Assembly: GCF_009739465.1 (NCBI RefSeq)
Contig: NZ_WHOM01000066.1
Coordinates: forward strand, 17,137-81,136
Source of the DNA: Streptomyces apocyni
GTDB taxonomy: Bacteria > Actinomycetota > Actinomycetes > Streptomycetales > Streptomycetaceae
DNA: 64,000 bases
Direction of reading: 5' to 3'
Of this stretch, positions 15,527 through 24,611 are shown one piece after another. Position 1 is the first letter of the stretch. Each line of letters opens with the position of its first letter. The notes beneath the pieces are model-generated. The model was not told the DNA's origin, did no database searches, and saw only the letters and a list, made by a program, of their open reading frames with translations. The position numbers and the translations under genes are program-made.

Positions 15527-17368
15527 TTACGCGGTGTCGGCGGCGGGGGCGGTGCCCTGGGGCTCCGCCTGTGTGCTGTCAGACCGTTCCTGAGGCTCGG
15601 GCTTCGGGGCCCTGGCTCGCCGTGCCACTGGCTCCCCGCCACGGGCCGTGTCCGCCGCCGCGTACAGCTCCGCGGGGCGCACCCCGGCGAACGCCGTCAC
15701 CAGATGGCCGTCGGGCCGCACCAGCAGCACGGTATGCGCGGCGGCGCCCGGGTAGCTCTCCGCGACCAGCAGTTCGGCGTGTACCGGAAGCGCCGACACC
15801 GCGCCCGCGAGGCGGGGCATCACCCCCGCCGTGAGCCAGTGCCGCCGCTCCCAGACACCGGTGCCCGGCGCGACCAGGACCACCAGGAGCCGATCGAGCC
15901 CCAGCCGATCCCGTAGCCGTACCGAGGAGCCGTCCGGCGCCGTCACCCGTACGTCCGCGACCGGCGCCCCTCTTCCTGTCCCGACCGTCACCTCCGCGGA
16001 CACGGACGCGGCCCCCGAGACTCCCGAGGTGCTCTTCGGGGACAGCGGTGACGCGCCATAGGAGGGCGGTGCCCCCAACGGCCCATGTCCCAGGTGGCCG
16101 TCGGTGAGCAGCGCCTCGTGTCCCCGTGCCGCGCCCGGCACGAGGGCGCGCAGGCCTCCTCCGCCACGCAGTATCGGCAGTGCCTGGTCGCAGGCGCGCA
16201 GCCGGGCGGCCACGGCGGTGCGCCGCTCGGCCTGGTAGCTGTCGAGCAGCGCCTTGGACGGCCCGTGGTGCCAGCACCGCCCCAGTTTCCAGGCGAGGTT
16301 GTCGACGTCCCGCAGCCCCTCGTCGACCCCCTGGGTGCCCAGCGCGCCCAGCAGATGCGCGGCGTCCCCCGCCACAAAGCAGCGGCCCACCCGCCAGCGC
16401 CGGGCGAGCCGGTGGTGCACCGTGTGCACCCCGGTGTCGAGAAGTTCGTACGGGGGTGTGCTCCCCCCGCACCAGCCAGCCAGGGTGTCCCTGATCCGGG
16501 CCACCAGAGCGTCCGGCGTGACCAGTTCCGTACGCGAGGGCAGCAGCCAGTCCAGCCGCCAGACCCCACCGGCCAGCGGCCGCGCGGTGACCTCCGGGGG
16601 AGCGGCACGCCATGGGGGCGCCCGGTGCAGCACCGCCTCGCCCGGCCAGGGGAGCTCAGTACGCAGTGCGGCGACCGCGCGCCGCTCCACCGCCGTACGC
16701 CCAGGGAAGCGGATGTCGAGGAGCTTGCGCACCGTGGAGCGCGGCCCGTCGCAGCCAACCAGGTAACTGCCGCGCCACCAAGTGCCCTTGGGCCCCCTGA
16801 TGTGCGCGGTGACACCTCCCGCGTCCTGCTCCACGGAATCGAGCCGACTCTCCAACGCGACCTTGATCAGCCGCTCACCCGCGACGGCGTCCCGCAGAGC
16901 GCCGGTGAGCACATGCTGGGCCACATGCACGGGCGACGGCCCGCCGGCCACCAGATCCTCGGAGTCTTCTGGCGCGCCCGCGTCCCCCGGACGGCGTAGG
17001 CCGTATGGGCTCGCGAGGTCCCCGCCGCGCTCGCCATCCCCGAAGTCACCGAAGTCACCAGAGTCGCCAGGCCCTCCGAAGTCCTCGAAGTCCTCAGCGA
17101 TATCGACGTCCTCGAACGCGAGCCGCCGCATCACCTGTCTGCGCCGCATCGACCGCCACCCCGCCCACCGGCAGTCACTGAAGGTGACCCCAGTCAGCCG
17201 TTCGACGAGGTCCACGGTGTCCGGACGCAGTACGGCCGTACGCGCGGGCCGCTGCTCGTCCTTACCTGGCCCCTCGTCCAGCACGACGGAGGGAACGCCC
17301 TGGCGGGCCAGGGCGAGGGAGAGCGAGAGCCCGACAGGCCCCGCCCCGACGACGATCACCGGGTCCAC
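15527..17368 (-). CDS. FAD-dependent aromatic-ring monooxygenase (PheA/TfdB type)
   Basis: A 613-residue flavoprotein. GAGPVG at residues 8-13 binds the ADP part of FAD, YLVGCDGPRSTVRK near 205 is the DG motif, and CFVAGDAAHLLGALGTQGVDEGLRDVDNLAWKL near 345 is the ribityl-binding GD motif. The C-terminal thioredoxin-like domain of phenol hydroxylase type enzymes follows. Substrate is unknown; such enzymes hydroxylate aromatic rings in catabolism or secondary metabolism. Odd points: an acidic insertion at about 92-125 with FGDFGDG-like repeats, and a Pro/Glu-rich tail. GTG 17368 has AGGAG eight bases upstream. It stands alone, downstream of the glu operon terminator and on the same strand. Confidence 0.9.
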   Translation of the reverse strand: MDPVIVVGAGPVGLSLSLALARQGVPSVVLDEGPGKDEQRPARTAVLRPDTVDLVERLTGVTFSDCRWAGWRSMRRRQVMRRLAFEDVDIAEDFEDFGGPGDSGDFGDFGDGERGGDLASPYGLRRPGDAGAPEDSEDLVAGGPSPVHVAQHVLTGALRDAVAGERLIKVALESRLDSVEQDAGGVTAHIRGPKGTWWRGSYLVGCDGPRSTVRKLLDIRFPGRTAVERRAVAALRTELPWPGEAVLHRAPPWRAAPPEVTARPLAGGVWRLDWLLPSRTELVTPDALVARIRDTLAGWCGGSTPPYELLDTGVHTVHHRLARRWRVGRCFVAGDAAHLLGALGTQGVDEGLRDVDNLAWKLGRCWHHGPSKALLDSYQAERRTAVAARLRACDQALPILRGGGGLRALVPGAARGHEALLTDGHLGHGPLGAPPSYGASPLSPKSTSGVSGAASVSAEVTVGTGRGAPVADVRVTAPDGSSVRLRDRLGLDRLLVVLVAPGTGVWERRHWLTAGVMPRLAGAVSALPVHAELLVAESYPGAAAHTVLLVRPDGHLVTAFAGVRPAELYAAADTARGGEPVARRARAPKPEPQERSDSTQAEPQGTAPAADTA

Positions 17369-17499
17369 GGAGCGACTCCTGCCGCACTGGAGGCCGCACG
17401 GAATGTACGGGGTGCACGGGTCGTACCGCTACCGGCAGTTGGAGCAAGGTGCACGATCACAGAACGTATGCAACCTATTGCGCGTGCTTGCGTCAAGTG

Positions 17500-17533
17500 A
17501 CGGAGGCAGCGGCGTGATCGCCGCTGCCTCCGT
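17500..17533 (-). terminator. Terminator of the gluABCD operon
   Basis: A 15-bp perfect stem (ACGGAGGCAGCGGCG with CGCCGCTGCCTCCGT) and a 4-base TGAT loop, 14 bases past the gluD stop on the minus strand. Confidence 0.9.
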
Positions 17534-17547
17534 TCCCGCGCATATCG

Positions 17548-18474
17548 TCAGACTGGTTTGTCTGGTGGCTGGTCACCCTTGGGGAAGTCCGGGTGCTCTT
17601 GGGCGCCTGGTGTCGCGAGCTCCCCGACCGCGTCCACGCCGACGACCGCGCCGGTGCTCTTCTTAGCTTGGCGCAACCGCTTCTCCAGCCAGGAGGCCAG
17701 GCTCGTGAGGGCGAAGTTCAGCACGATGAAGACCACCGCGACGGCGACGAAGCTGGGGATCACGCTCGCGTAGAAGGCAGCCGCCGTCTTGCGGGAGTTG
17801 AGCAGCTCGGCGAAGCCGATCATCACTCCGCCGAGCGCGGTGTCCTTGACGATGACGACCAGCTGGCTGACGATCGCGGGCAGCATCGCGGTCACGGCCT
17901 GCGGCAGCAGGATGGTCCGCATCGTCTGGCCCTTGCGCAGACCGATCGCCTTGGCGGCCTCGGTCTGGCCCTTGGGGAGCGACAGGATTCCGGCGCGCAC
18001 CACCTCGGCGAGGACCGAGGCGTTGTACAGCACCAGACCCGTGACGACCGCGTACAGCGGGCGTGTCTCGCTGCTGATATCGGTGAACTTGTCGTAGAAG
18101 ACGTTCGCGAACAGCATCAGGATGAGCACCGGGATGGCCCGGAAGAACTCGACTACCGCACCAGCCGGGATGCGAACCCAGAGGTGGTCGGAGAGGCGTC
18201 CGATGCCGAAGAGCGCGCCCAGCGGCAGAGCGATGACCATGGCCAGGGCAGCGGCCTTGAGCGTGTTAACGAGGCCGGGTAGGAGGTACGTCGTCCAGGC
18301 CTCGGAACCGGCGAGGAAGGGACGCCACTTGGCCCACTCCAACTGCTCGTTGTCATCCATGACGCGCCAGACCCACCAGAGCCCCAGAGCGAGGAGGATG
18401 AAGAAGACGATCGACCAGATCAGGTTGCGTCGCTTGGCGGCGGGGCCTGGGTTGTCATACAGAACGGAGCTCAT
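17548..18474 (-). CDS. gluD: Glutamate ABC transporter permease GluD
   Basis: A 308-residue inner-membrane permease of the polar amino acid family. The EAA loop is seen as EVVRAGILSLPKGQTEAAKAIGLRKGQ, with membrane spans at about 17-40, 70-100, 140-170 and 240-275. The Gly/Asp/Pro-rich tail after residue 280 is cytoplasmic. ATG 18474 overlaps the gluC stop as ATGA, so I preferred it over the upstream GTG. With GluA, GluB and GluC it imports glutamate, and probably related acidic amino acids. Confidence 0.93.
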   Translation of the reverse strand: MSSVLYDNPGPAAKRRNLIWSIVFFILLALGLWWVWRVMDDNEQLEWAKWRPFLAGSEAWTTYLLPGLVNTLKAAALAMVIALPLGALFGIGRLSDHLWVRIPAGAVVEFFRAIPVLILMLFANVFYDKFTDISSETRPLYAVVTGLVLYNASVLAEVVRAGILSLPKGQTEAAKAIGLRKGQTMRTILLPQAVTAMLPAIVSQLVVIVKDTALGGVMIGFAELLNSRKTAAAFYASVIPSFVAVAVVFIVLNFALTSLASWLEKRLRQAKKSTGAVVGVDAVGELATPGAQEHPDFPKGDQPPDKPV

Positions 18475-19139
18475 CGCTTCACCGCCAGTCGCTTGCTGAA
18501 CCACCCGAGAACGAGGCCGGTGGGCAGCGTGAGCAGCATGAATCCCAGCGCGAAGATCACGGCGATGAGGAGCAACTGTGCCTCGGTCTCGATCATTTCC
18601 TTCATGAGCAGTGCGGCTTCTCCCACGCCGATGGCCGCCGCGACCGTCGTGTTCTTGGTCAGCGCGATCAGTACGTTGGCGAGTGGCCCGATGACCGAGC
18701 GGAATGCCTGGGGCAGCACGATGTTCGTGAGGACCTGGGTGAAGCTGAGCCCGATCGCACGGGCAGCCTCAGCCTGACCGACGGGCACCGTGTTGATGCC
18801 GGACCGTACGGCCTCGCAGACGAACGCGGCCGTGTAGGCGGCCAGTCCCAGGACAGCGAGCCGGAAGTTCTGGGTTTCGAAGTCCCCGCCCGCGCCGAGC
18901 GTGACGCTGAAGATGTCGGCGAGGCCCAGCGAGGTGAACACGATGATGACGGTCAGGGGGGTGTTCCGGACGAGGTTCACATACGCGGCACCGAAACCGC
19001 GCATGAGGGGAACAGGGCTGACGCGCATCGCGGCCAGAATCGTGCCCCAGACAAGGGCGCCGATACCGGAGAAGACGGTGAGTTGCACCGTGACCCAGAA
19101 CGCCCCGAGTAGGTCGTAGCCTTCAAGAAAGTCGAACAC
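18471..19139 (-). CDS. gluC: Glutamate ABC transporter permease GluC
   Basis: A 222-residue permease with the EAA loop EAVRSGINTVPVGQAEAARAIGLSF near residues 110-135 and four to five membrane spans. The LVRNTPLTVIIVF segment is typical of histidine/glutamate/glutamine permeases. GTG 19139 opens the frame. It forms the heterodimeric channel with GluD and overlaps gluD by four bases. A 12-bp hairpin separates it from gluB. Confidence 0.93.
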   Translation of the reverse strand: MFDFLEGYDLLGAFWVTVQLTVFSGIGALVWGTILAAMRVSPVPLMRGFGAAYVNLVRNTPLTVIIVFTSLGLADIFSVTLGAGGDFETQNFRLAVLGLAAYTAAFVCEAVRSGINTVPVGQAEAARAIGLSFTQVLTNIVLPQAFRSVIGPLANVLIALTKNTTVAAAIGVGEAALLMKEMIETEAQLLLIAVIFALGFMLLTLPTGLVLGWFSKRLAVKR

Positions 19140-19176
19140 GATCTCCCGCGCTCTCGGATGTGGTGATGGCGTGCTT

Positions 19177-19205
19177 GGTACGCCGCCGGGGAACGGCGGC
19201 GTACC
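19177..19205 (-). promoter_or_regulatory. Intra-operon hairpin between gluB and gluC
   Basis: GGTACGCCGCCG and CGGCGGCGTACC form a perfect 12-bp stem with a GGGAA-strand loop (TTCCC in the minus-strand RNA). It starts 33 bases past the gluB stop. In ABC importer operons such structures usually protect or partly terminate the message so that the binding protein is made in excess; that role is inferred here. Confidence 0.75.
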
Positions 19206-19238
19206 AGCGATGAGCTCAGCCGGGTCAGCCGGGCCGGA

Positions 19239-20081
19239 TTACTTGACGATGTCGCCGATCTTCGGGGCGGGCTCGTTCTTGTAGTTGGCCGGGCCGAAGT
19301 TGTCCGTGACGGCCTTCTCCCACGCCTTGTCCGCGACCATCTTCTCGAGGGCCTTGTTGACCTTGTCCAGCATCTCGGTGTCGCCCTTCTTGACGCCGAT
19401 GCCGTAGTTCTCGTTGCTCAGGTTGAGCCCGGCGAGCTTGAACTTGCCCTCGTACTGCTTCTGCGCCGCGTACCCCGCGAGGATCGAGTCATCCGTGGTC
19501 AGGGCGTCGAAGGTGCCGTTCGCGACGGCATCCAGGCACTCGGAGTAGGTGCTGCGCTCCTGAAGCTGGGCGTCTGGCGCGATGCTCTTCTTGACGTTCT
19601 GCGCGGAGGTCGAACCGGCGACCGAGCAGAGCTTCTTGCCGTTGATGTCCGCGCCCTTGGCGATGTTGTCGTCGGCGCGGATCAGCAGGTCCTGGTGGGC
19701 AAGGAGGTACGGACCGGCGAAGTCGACCTTCTCCTTACGCTCGTCCGTGATCGAGTAGGTGGCCGCGATCAGGTCCACGTCACCACGCTTGAGGGCCTCC
19801 TCGCGGTCAGCGCTCGGGGTCTCCTTCCACGTGATGTCCTTCTCGTCGTAGCCGAGCTCCTTGGCTACATACGTCGCGACATCGACGTCGAAGCCCGTGT
19901 AACCGTCCGGCGTCTTCAGGCCGAGGCCGGGCTGGTCGAACTTGATGCCGATGGTGATCTTCTTACCGTTACCGTCACCGTCGCCGGACCCGCTGTCCTT
20001 GTCGTCGGAACCACAGGCGGTAGCGGTCAGGGAGAGAGCGAGGACGGTAGCGGCAGCGGCGCTGACCTTGCGGAGATTCAT
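19239..20081 (-). CDS. gluB: Glutamate ABC transporter substrate-binding lipoprotein GluB
   Basis: A 280-residue family 3 solute-binding protein. The signal peptide ends in the lipobox ATAC, with acylated Cys23, followed by a Gly/Asp/Ser linker. GYTGFDVDVATYVAKELGYD and the DREEALKRGDVDLIAATYSITDERKEKVDFAGPYL segment are the classic family pattern for amino acid binding. ATG 20081 is chosen because GAAGGA lies eight bases upstream; ATG 20090 would leave almost no spacing. The protein captures glutamate outside the membrane and passes it to GluC/GluD. Confidence 0.93.
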   Translation of the reverse strand: MNLRKVSAAAATVLALSLTATACGSDDKDSGSGDGDGNGKKITIGIKFDQPGLGLKTPDGYTGFDVDVATYVAKELGYDEKDITWKETPSADREEALKRGDVDLIAATYSITDERKEKVDFAGPYLLAHQDLLIRADDNIAKGADINGKKLCSVAGSTSAQNVKKSIAPDAQLQERSTYSECLDAVANGTFDALTTDDSILAGYAAQKQYEGKFKLAGLNLSNENYGIGVKKGDTEMLDKVNKALEKMVADKAWEKAVTDNFGPANYKNEPAPKIGDIVK

Positions 20082-20199
20082 CGTGAACATCCTTCTGTCT
20101 TCTTCGGGGGGTGCCGAAAGCTCGGTGGTGCGGGACTCAGGCGCGGGACGCGGGACGCGGGCCGGGTGCTCGATGGCGCGGTGCCCGGTAGTGCGGTTC

Positions 20200-20976
20200 T
20201 CAGTGGTGAAGGATCTTCGACAGGAAGTCTTTGGCCCGGTCGCTACGGGGGTTGGTGAAGAACTGGTCCGGCGTGGTTTCCTCGACGATCTGACCGTCGG
20301 CCATGAAGACGACGCGGTTGGCCGCTGAGCGGGCGAAGCCCATCTCATGGGTCACCACGACCATCGTCATACCGTCGCGGGCGAGCTGCTGCATGACCTC
20401 AAGCACCTCGTTGATCATTTCCGGGTCGAGGGCCGAGGTCGGCTCGTCGAAGAGCATCACCTTCGGCTCCATCGCCAGCGCCCGGGCGATCGCGACGCGC
20501 TGCTGCTGGCCACCGGAGAGCTGGGCCGGGTACTTGTCCGCCTGGTTGGCGACGCCCACCCGGTCAAGCAGGGCGCGGGCGGTCTCCTCGGCGGCGGCCT
20601 TGTCCTTCTTCCGTACCTTGACCTGTCCCAGCGTGACGTTTTCCAGGACCGTCTTGTGGGCGAAGAGGTTGAAGGACTGGAAGACCATGCCGACGTCGGC
20701 GCGCAGTCTCGCCAGCTCGCGGCCTTCGGCGGGCAGCGGCTTGCCGTCCAGGGAGATGCTTCCGGAGTCGATCGACTCCAGGCGGTTGATGGCGCGGCAC
20801 AGTGTGGACTTCCCCGAACCGGACGGTCCGATGACGACCACGACCTCGCCACGGGCGATGGTCAGGTCGATGTCCTGGAGCACATGCAGTGCGCCGAAGT
20901 GCTTGTTGACGTTCTTCAGCACGACCAGTTCGTCGGTCGCCGGTACGGCGTCCTTGGTCGCCGATACATCGGTCAT
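20200..20976 (-). CDS. gluA: Glutamate ABC transporter ATP-binding protein GluA
   Basis: A 258-residue ABC ATPase. Walker A GPSGSGKST, Q-loop in VFQSFNLFAHKT, signature LSGGQQQRVAIARALA, Walker B VMLFDEPTSALDPE and the switch His in VVVTHEMGFA are all intact. It powers glutamate uptake and is the first gene of gluABCD. ATG 20976 starts the family N-terminus; the ribosome site is weak, with GAGGAGG lying about 15 bases further up. The promoter should lie in the 320-base divergent gap before the response regulator. Confidence 0.95.
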   Translation of the reverse strand: MTDVSATKDAVPATDELVVLKNVNKHFGALHVLQDIDLTIARGEVVVVIGPSGSGKSTLCRAINRLESIDSGSISLDGKPLPAEGRELARLRADVGMVFQSFNLFAHKTVLENVTLGQVKVRKKDKAAAEETARALLDRVGVANQADKYPAQLSGGQQQRVAIARALAMEPKVMLFDEPTSALDPEMINEVLEVMQQLARDGMTMVVVTHEMGFARSAANRVVFMADGQIVEETTPDQFFTNPRSDRAKDFLSKILHH

Positions 20977-21298
20977 CGGCTTGTTGCTCCATCCTCCTCG
21001 GTTGGGAGGACAGTAGTAACCCGGTGCGACCAGCGTCATTACATCTGAGGGGAAATTGAGCATAACGATCCGGCCGCAACCGGACACACCGCGTGAACGG
21101 GACGCTCCGCTCCGTGCCGGTTACATAACGGAACGACCCTGTAATCGGAACGCACTTGACGCGGTCCTTGCTGATCGGCGTGGATGCCAGAGTGCATGCC
21201 TGTCGGCACCTGAGATCGGCACCTGAGAATGTATGTACGACCTGAGGGTGCACCCTGTCAGGGTCGACCGAACGAGTGATGAACCGAAGGGGGCCGGA

Positions 21299-22036
21299 AT
21301 GAGACTGTTGCTCGTCGAGGACGACGACCATGTGGCCGCCGCCCTCTCCGCGATCCTGGCCCGGCACGGTTTCGACGTCGTCCATGCCCGCAACGGCGAG
21401 GAGGCGCTGCAGGCCCTGCTGCCGAGCGATCGTCACAGCGCTGGGCCCAGCGGCGGGCACGGCGGAGGGCAGGCGGACAAGCCGCCGTTCGGCGTCGTCC
21501 TGCTCGATCTGGGCCTGCCCGACCAGGACGGCTACGAGGTCTGCGGCAAGATCCGCAATCGCAGCACCATCCCGGTCATCATGGTGACCGCGCGGTCGGA
21601 CGTACGCAGCCGCATACACGGCCTCAACCTCGGCGCCGACGACTACGTGGTCAAGCCGTACGACACCGGCGAGTTGCTCGCCCGTATCCACGCGGTCAGC
21701 CGGCGCAACGCCGCCGAGGACGCCGCCGCGTCCGGTGACAGCTCCCTGGTGCTCGGCCCGGTGGCGATCGAGCTCCCCACGCGGCGGGTCACCGTCGAGG
21801 GCGAGTGCGTCGCGCTGACCCGCAAGGAGTTCGACCTGCTCGCGCTGCTCGCGCAGCGGCCCGGTGTGGTCTTCCGCCGTGAGCAGATCATCAGCGAGGT
21901 GTGGCGCACCAGCTGGGAGGGGACCGGGCGCACCCTGGAGGTGCATGTCGCCTCGCTGCGCTCCAAGCTGCGGATGCCCGCCCTGATCGAGACGGTACGT
22001 GGCGTCGGCTACCGGCTCGTCGACCCGCCCGCCTAG
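21299..22036 (+). CDS. OmpR/PhoB-type response regulator
   Basis: A 245-residue two-component regulator. The receiver begins RLLLVEDDDHVAAAL and the phosphoacceptor is Asp70 in LLDLGLP; the acidic pocket, Thr (VTARSD) and Lys (VKPYD) are present. A Gly/Ser/His-rich insertion of about 17 residues (around 41-60) pushes Asp70 beyond its usual position near 52. The winged-helix output domain lies at about 145-240 (RKEFDLLALLAQRPG, GRTLEVHVASLRSKL). AAGGGGG precedes ATG 21299. It forms a pair with the sensor kinase eight bases downstream and is divergent from gluA, so it is a candidate regulator of glutamate uptake. Confidence 0.93.
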   Translation: MRLLLVEDDDHVAAALSAILARHGFDVVHARNGEEALQALLPSDRHSAGPSGGHGGGQADKPPFGVVLLDLGLPDQDGYEVCGKIRNRSTIPVIMVTARSDVRSRIHGLNLGADDYVVKPYDTGELLARIHAVSRRNAAEDAAASGDSSLVLGPVAIELPTRRVTVEGECVALTRKEFDLLALLAQRPGVVFRREQIISEVWRTSWEGTGRTLEVHVASLRSKLRMPALIETVRGVGYRLVDPPA

Positions 22037-22044
22037 GGCCCCTG

Positions 22045-23457
22045 GTGCGCAATCGGCTGCTCCCGCTGCTCATCGTCCTCATGGCGGGCGTACTGCTCGC
22101 GCTCGGTTTTCCCCTCGGGGTGAGCCTGGCCGCCGCTCAGCAGCAGCGGATCGTGGTGGACCGTATCGACGACACCGCGCGCTTCGCCGGGCACGCCCAG
22201 TTCGTCATGGAGGGCCCGACCGGCTCCCGCCGGGCAGGCAAGGGCGAGCGGCTCAAGCGGCTGGAACGCGAACTCAAGCGCTACTACGAGGTGTACGGCA
22301 TCCGGTCCGCCGTGATCTACCGCGATGGCACGTTGATGGCCGCCGAACCCAACGCGGACTTCCTCCGCGCCGAGGAGGCCGACAAGGCCTTCGAGCAGGC
22401 CCGCTACAGCAACAGCAGGCAGGACTCCGAGCAGGTCTGGCCCTGGCAGCGCCAGCGGCTGTACATCGCGTCGCCGGTGATCCTGGACGGCGATGTGGTG
22501 GCGGTCGTCGTCACCGACTCGCCCACCGGCAAGATGCGTTCGCAGATCCTGCGCGGCTGGCTGCTGATCGGTGCCGGTGAGGCCGCCGCGATGCTCCTCG
22601 CCATCGGCGCCGCGCTGCGGCTCACGGGCTGGGTGCTGCGGCCCGTACGTACCCTCGACGCGACCACACACGACATCGCGACCGGACGGTTCACCTCCCG
22701 GGTGCCAGCCGCTGGCGGTCCGCCGGAACTACGCAGCCTGGTCCGGTCGTTCAACGAGATGGCCGACAACGTCGAGGACGTACTGGAACAACAGCGTGCC
22801 TTCGTCGCCGACGCCTCGCACCAGTTGCGCAACCCGCTGGCCGCCTTGCTGCTCCGTATCGAACTGCTCGCCCTGGAACTGCCCGACGGGAACGAGGAAA
22901 TCGCCTCGGTCCGTACGGAGGGCAAGCGGCTCGCGCGGGTACTGGACGACCTGCTCGACCTGGCGCTCGCCGAGCATGCTGGAGCCGACCTCCAGCTCAC
23001 CGACATCGGCGAGCTGGCCACCGAACGGGCCGCCGCCTGGCGCCCCGTCGCCGAAGCGAAGGGGGTACGACTGACCTGCGAGGGCCTCGCCGCGACCACC
23101 GCCTGGGCCGACCCGATCGCCCTCTCCAGCGCGCTGGACGCGGTGATCGACAACGCCCTGAAGTTCACCCCCGAAGGCGAAACCGTCACCGTCACGACCG
23201 CCTCCAACGGCAGCACCTCCACGATCACCGTCACCGACGGCGGCCCTGGGCTCACGGACGACGAGCTGACCCGGGTCGGCGACCGCTTCTGGCGCAGCAA
23301 CCGCCACCAGAACGTCACGGGCTCGGGCCTCGGCCTGTCCATCACCCGAGCTCTGCTGGCCGCGGGCGGCGGCTCGATCCACTACGCCCACCACGCCCCG
23401 CGCGGCCTGTGCGTGACCTTGACGGTGCCGCGCAGCCGCCCCACGGAGGCGCGGTGA
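22045..23457 (+). CDS. Membrane sensor histidine kinase
   Basis: A 470-residue kinase. One membrane span at about 5-28, an extracytoplasmic sensor of about 145 residues with YRDGTLMAAEPN, a second span near 175-195, then HAMP (VLRPVRTLDATTHDIATG), the H-box with His259 in ASHQLRNPL, the N-box DNALKFTP and G-boxes DGGPGL and GSGLGLSI. It phosphorylates the preceding response regulator. GTG 22045 lies eight bases after that gene's stop. The sensor domain has no ligand I can name. Its neighbours are a TAXI binding protein and the glutamate importer. Confidence 0.93.
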   Translation: MRNRLLPLLIVLMAGVLLALGFPLGVSLAAAQQQRIVVDRIDDTARFAGHAQFVMEGPTGSRRAGKGERLKRLERELKRYYEVYGIRSAVIYRDGTLMAAEPNADFLRAEEADKAFEQARYSNSRQDSEQVWPWQRQRLYIASPVILDGDVVAVVVTDSPTGKMRSQILRGWLLIGAGEAAAMLLAIGAALRLTGWVLRPVRTLDATTHDIATGRFTSRVPAAGGPPELRSLVRSFNEMADNVEDVLEQQRAFVADASHQLRNPLAALLLRIELLALELPDGNEEIASVRTEGKRLARVLDDLLDLALAEHAGADLQLTDIGELATERAAAWRPVAEAKGVRLTCEGLAATTAWADPIALSSALDAVIDNALKFTPEGETVTVTTASNGSTSTITVTDGGPGLTDDELTRVGDRFWRSNRHQNVTGSGLGLSITRALLAAGGGSIHYAHHAPRGLCVTLTVPRSRPTEAR

Positions 23458-23516
23458 GGGGCTGAGAGGAGGGCTGAGGTCACTGGGCCAGGCCACCGGG
23501 CCTGAGGTGACGGGGC

Positions 23517-24509
23517 CTACGGCTTGACCGAGCGGTAGTAGTGGCGCGCCCCGTCGTGCAGCGCGAGCGGGTCCGTGTAGATCGCGGTCCGCAGGTCAAC
23601 CAGCTGCGCCGCGTGCACCTGTGACCCGATGTGGTCCCGGCTGTCGATGACCGTACGGGTCAGGCCCTCGATCAGCGCCGGGTCCACCCGGTCCGTGGTG
23701 ACCAGGAGGTTCGCCACGGCGAGTGTGGGTACGGGGGTGCCGACCTGTGCCGCGGGATACGCGTCGGCGGGCATCACGGCGGCCCGGTAGTACCGGGATA
23801 CGCCGCCCTGGCGGTGCAGTTCGTCCACCAGGTCGCCCAGCGGGATCAGCCGGATGTCGACCCGCTCCGACATCTCACGGATGATCGTCGTCGGTAGCCC
23901 GCCGGACCAGAAGAACGCGTCGATGTCGCCCCGCTCCAGTTGCTCGGTGGCCCGGCCGATCCCACTGGAGACCGGCTCGATGTCCCGCACGGGATCGAGC
24001 CCGGCCGCCCGCAGCACCCGCTCCGCTATCAGCCGCACCCCTGAGGCGGGCTGTCCGACGGCCACCTTCCGGCCCTGGAGGTCCGCGGTCTCGCGTACCG
24101 GCGAGTCCTTGGCCACGACCAGCTGTACGTAGTCGTCGTACAGCCGGACACAGCCCCGCAGCCGGTCGGCGCCTGGCAGGCCGTCCCGCTGGTACTGGTC
24201 GACGGCGTCGGCGGCGGCGATGGTGAAGTCGGCCTTGCTGGTCGCCACCCGCTCCACGTTCTGCTGCGATCCCTCGCTGCCCCGCAGGCGGATGCGCAGA
24301 TCGGGCAGATCGCGCGCGGCGGCCTTCTGCAGCAGCTGGCCGTAGCGCTCGTACACCCCGCGCTCCACACCCGTACTGAAGATCACCTTGCCCTCCGGCG
24401 ACTTCTCAGCCGGGAGCAGCGCCCACACCAGCAGTCCGAACACGGCCAGCGCCAGGGCGGCGCCCTGGAAGGCACGGCGTCGGCCGAAGCGGGGGATTGC
24501 CGGGAACAT
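23517..24509 (-). CDS. TAXI family solute-binding protein without TRAP membrane subunits
   Basis: A 330-residue TAXI (TRAP-associated extracytoplasmic immunogenic) protein. It is anchored by one N-terminal hydrophobic segment (about 13-33) with no lipobox Cys. The family pattern is IFSTGVERGVYERYGQLLQ, IRLRGSEGSQQNVERV, DFTIAAADAVDQY and DIDAFFWSGGLPTTIIREM. Some TAXI proteins bind glutamate. No DctQ or DctM gene is in the window, so it may not serve transport. It converges on the sensor kinase gene with a 59-base gap. I infer a sensing role as one option; a transport partner elsewhere in the genome is the other. Confidence 0.88.
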   Translation of the reverse strand: MFPAIPRFGRRRAFQGAALALAVFGLLVWALLPAEKSPEGKVIFSTGVERGVYERYGQLLQKAAARDLPDLRIRLRGSEGSQQNVERVATSKADFTIAAADAVDQYQRDGLPGADRLRGCVRLYDDYVQLVVAKDSPVRETADLQGRKVAVGQPASGVRLIAERVLRAAGLDPVRDIEPVSSGIGRATEQLERGDIDAFFWSGGLPTTIIREMSERVDIRLIPLGDLVDELHRQGGVSRYYRAAVMPADAYPAAQVGTPVPTLAVANLLVTTDRVDPALIEGLTRTVIDSRDHIGSQVHAAQLVDLRTAIYTDPLALHDGARHYYRSVKP

Positions 24510-24611
24510 ACCCGCGATCCTGTCAGCTCGGGCCGCCCGCGCACAGGCCTTATGCCCGACCTCACAGCCTCCCCGCCGCGTGGGCGTCGAGGACGGCTTT
24601 CCGGACGGGCG

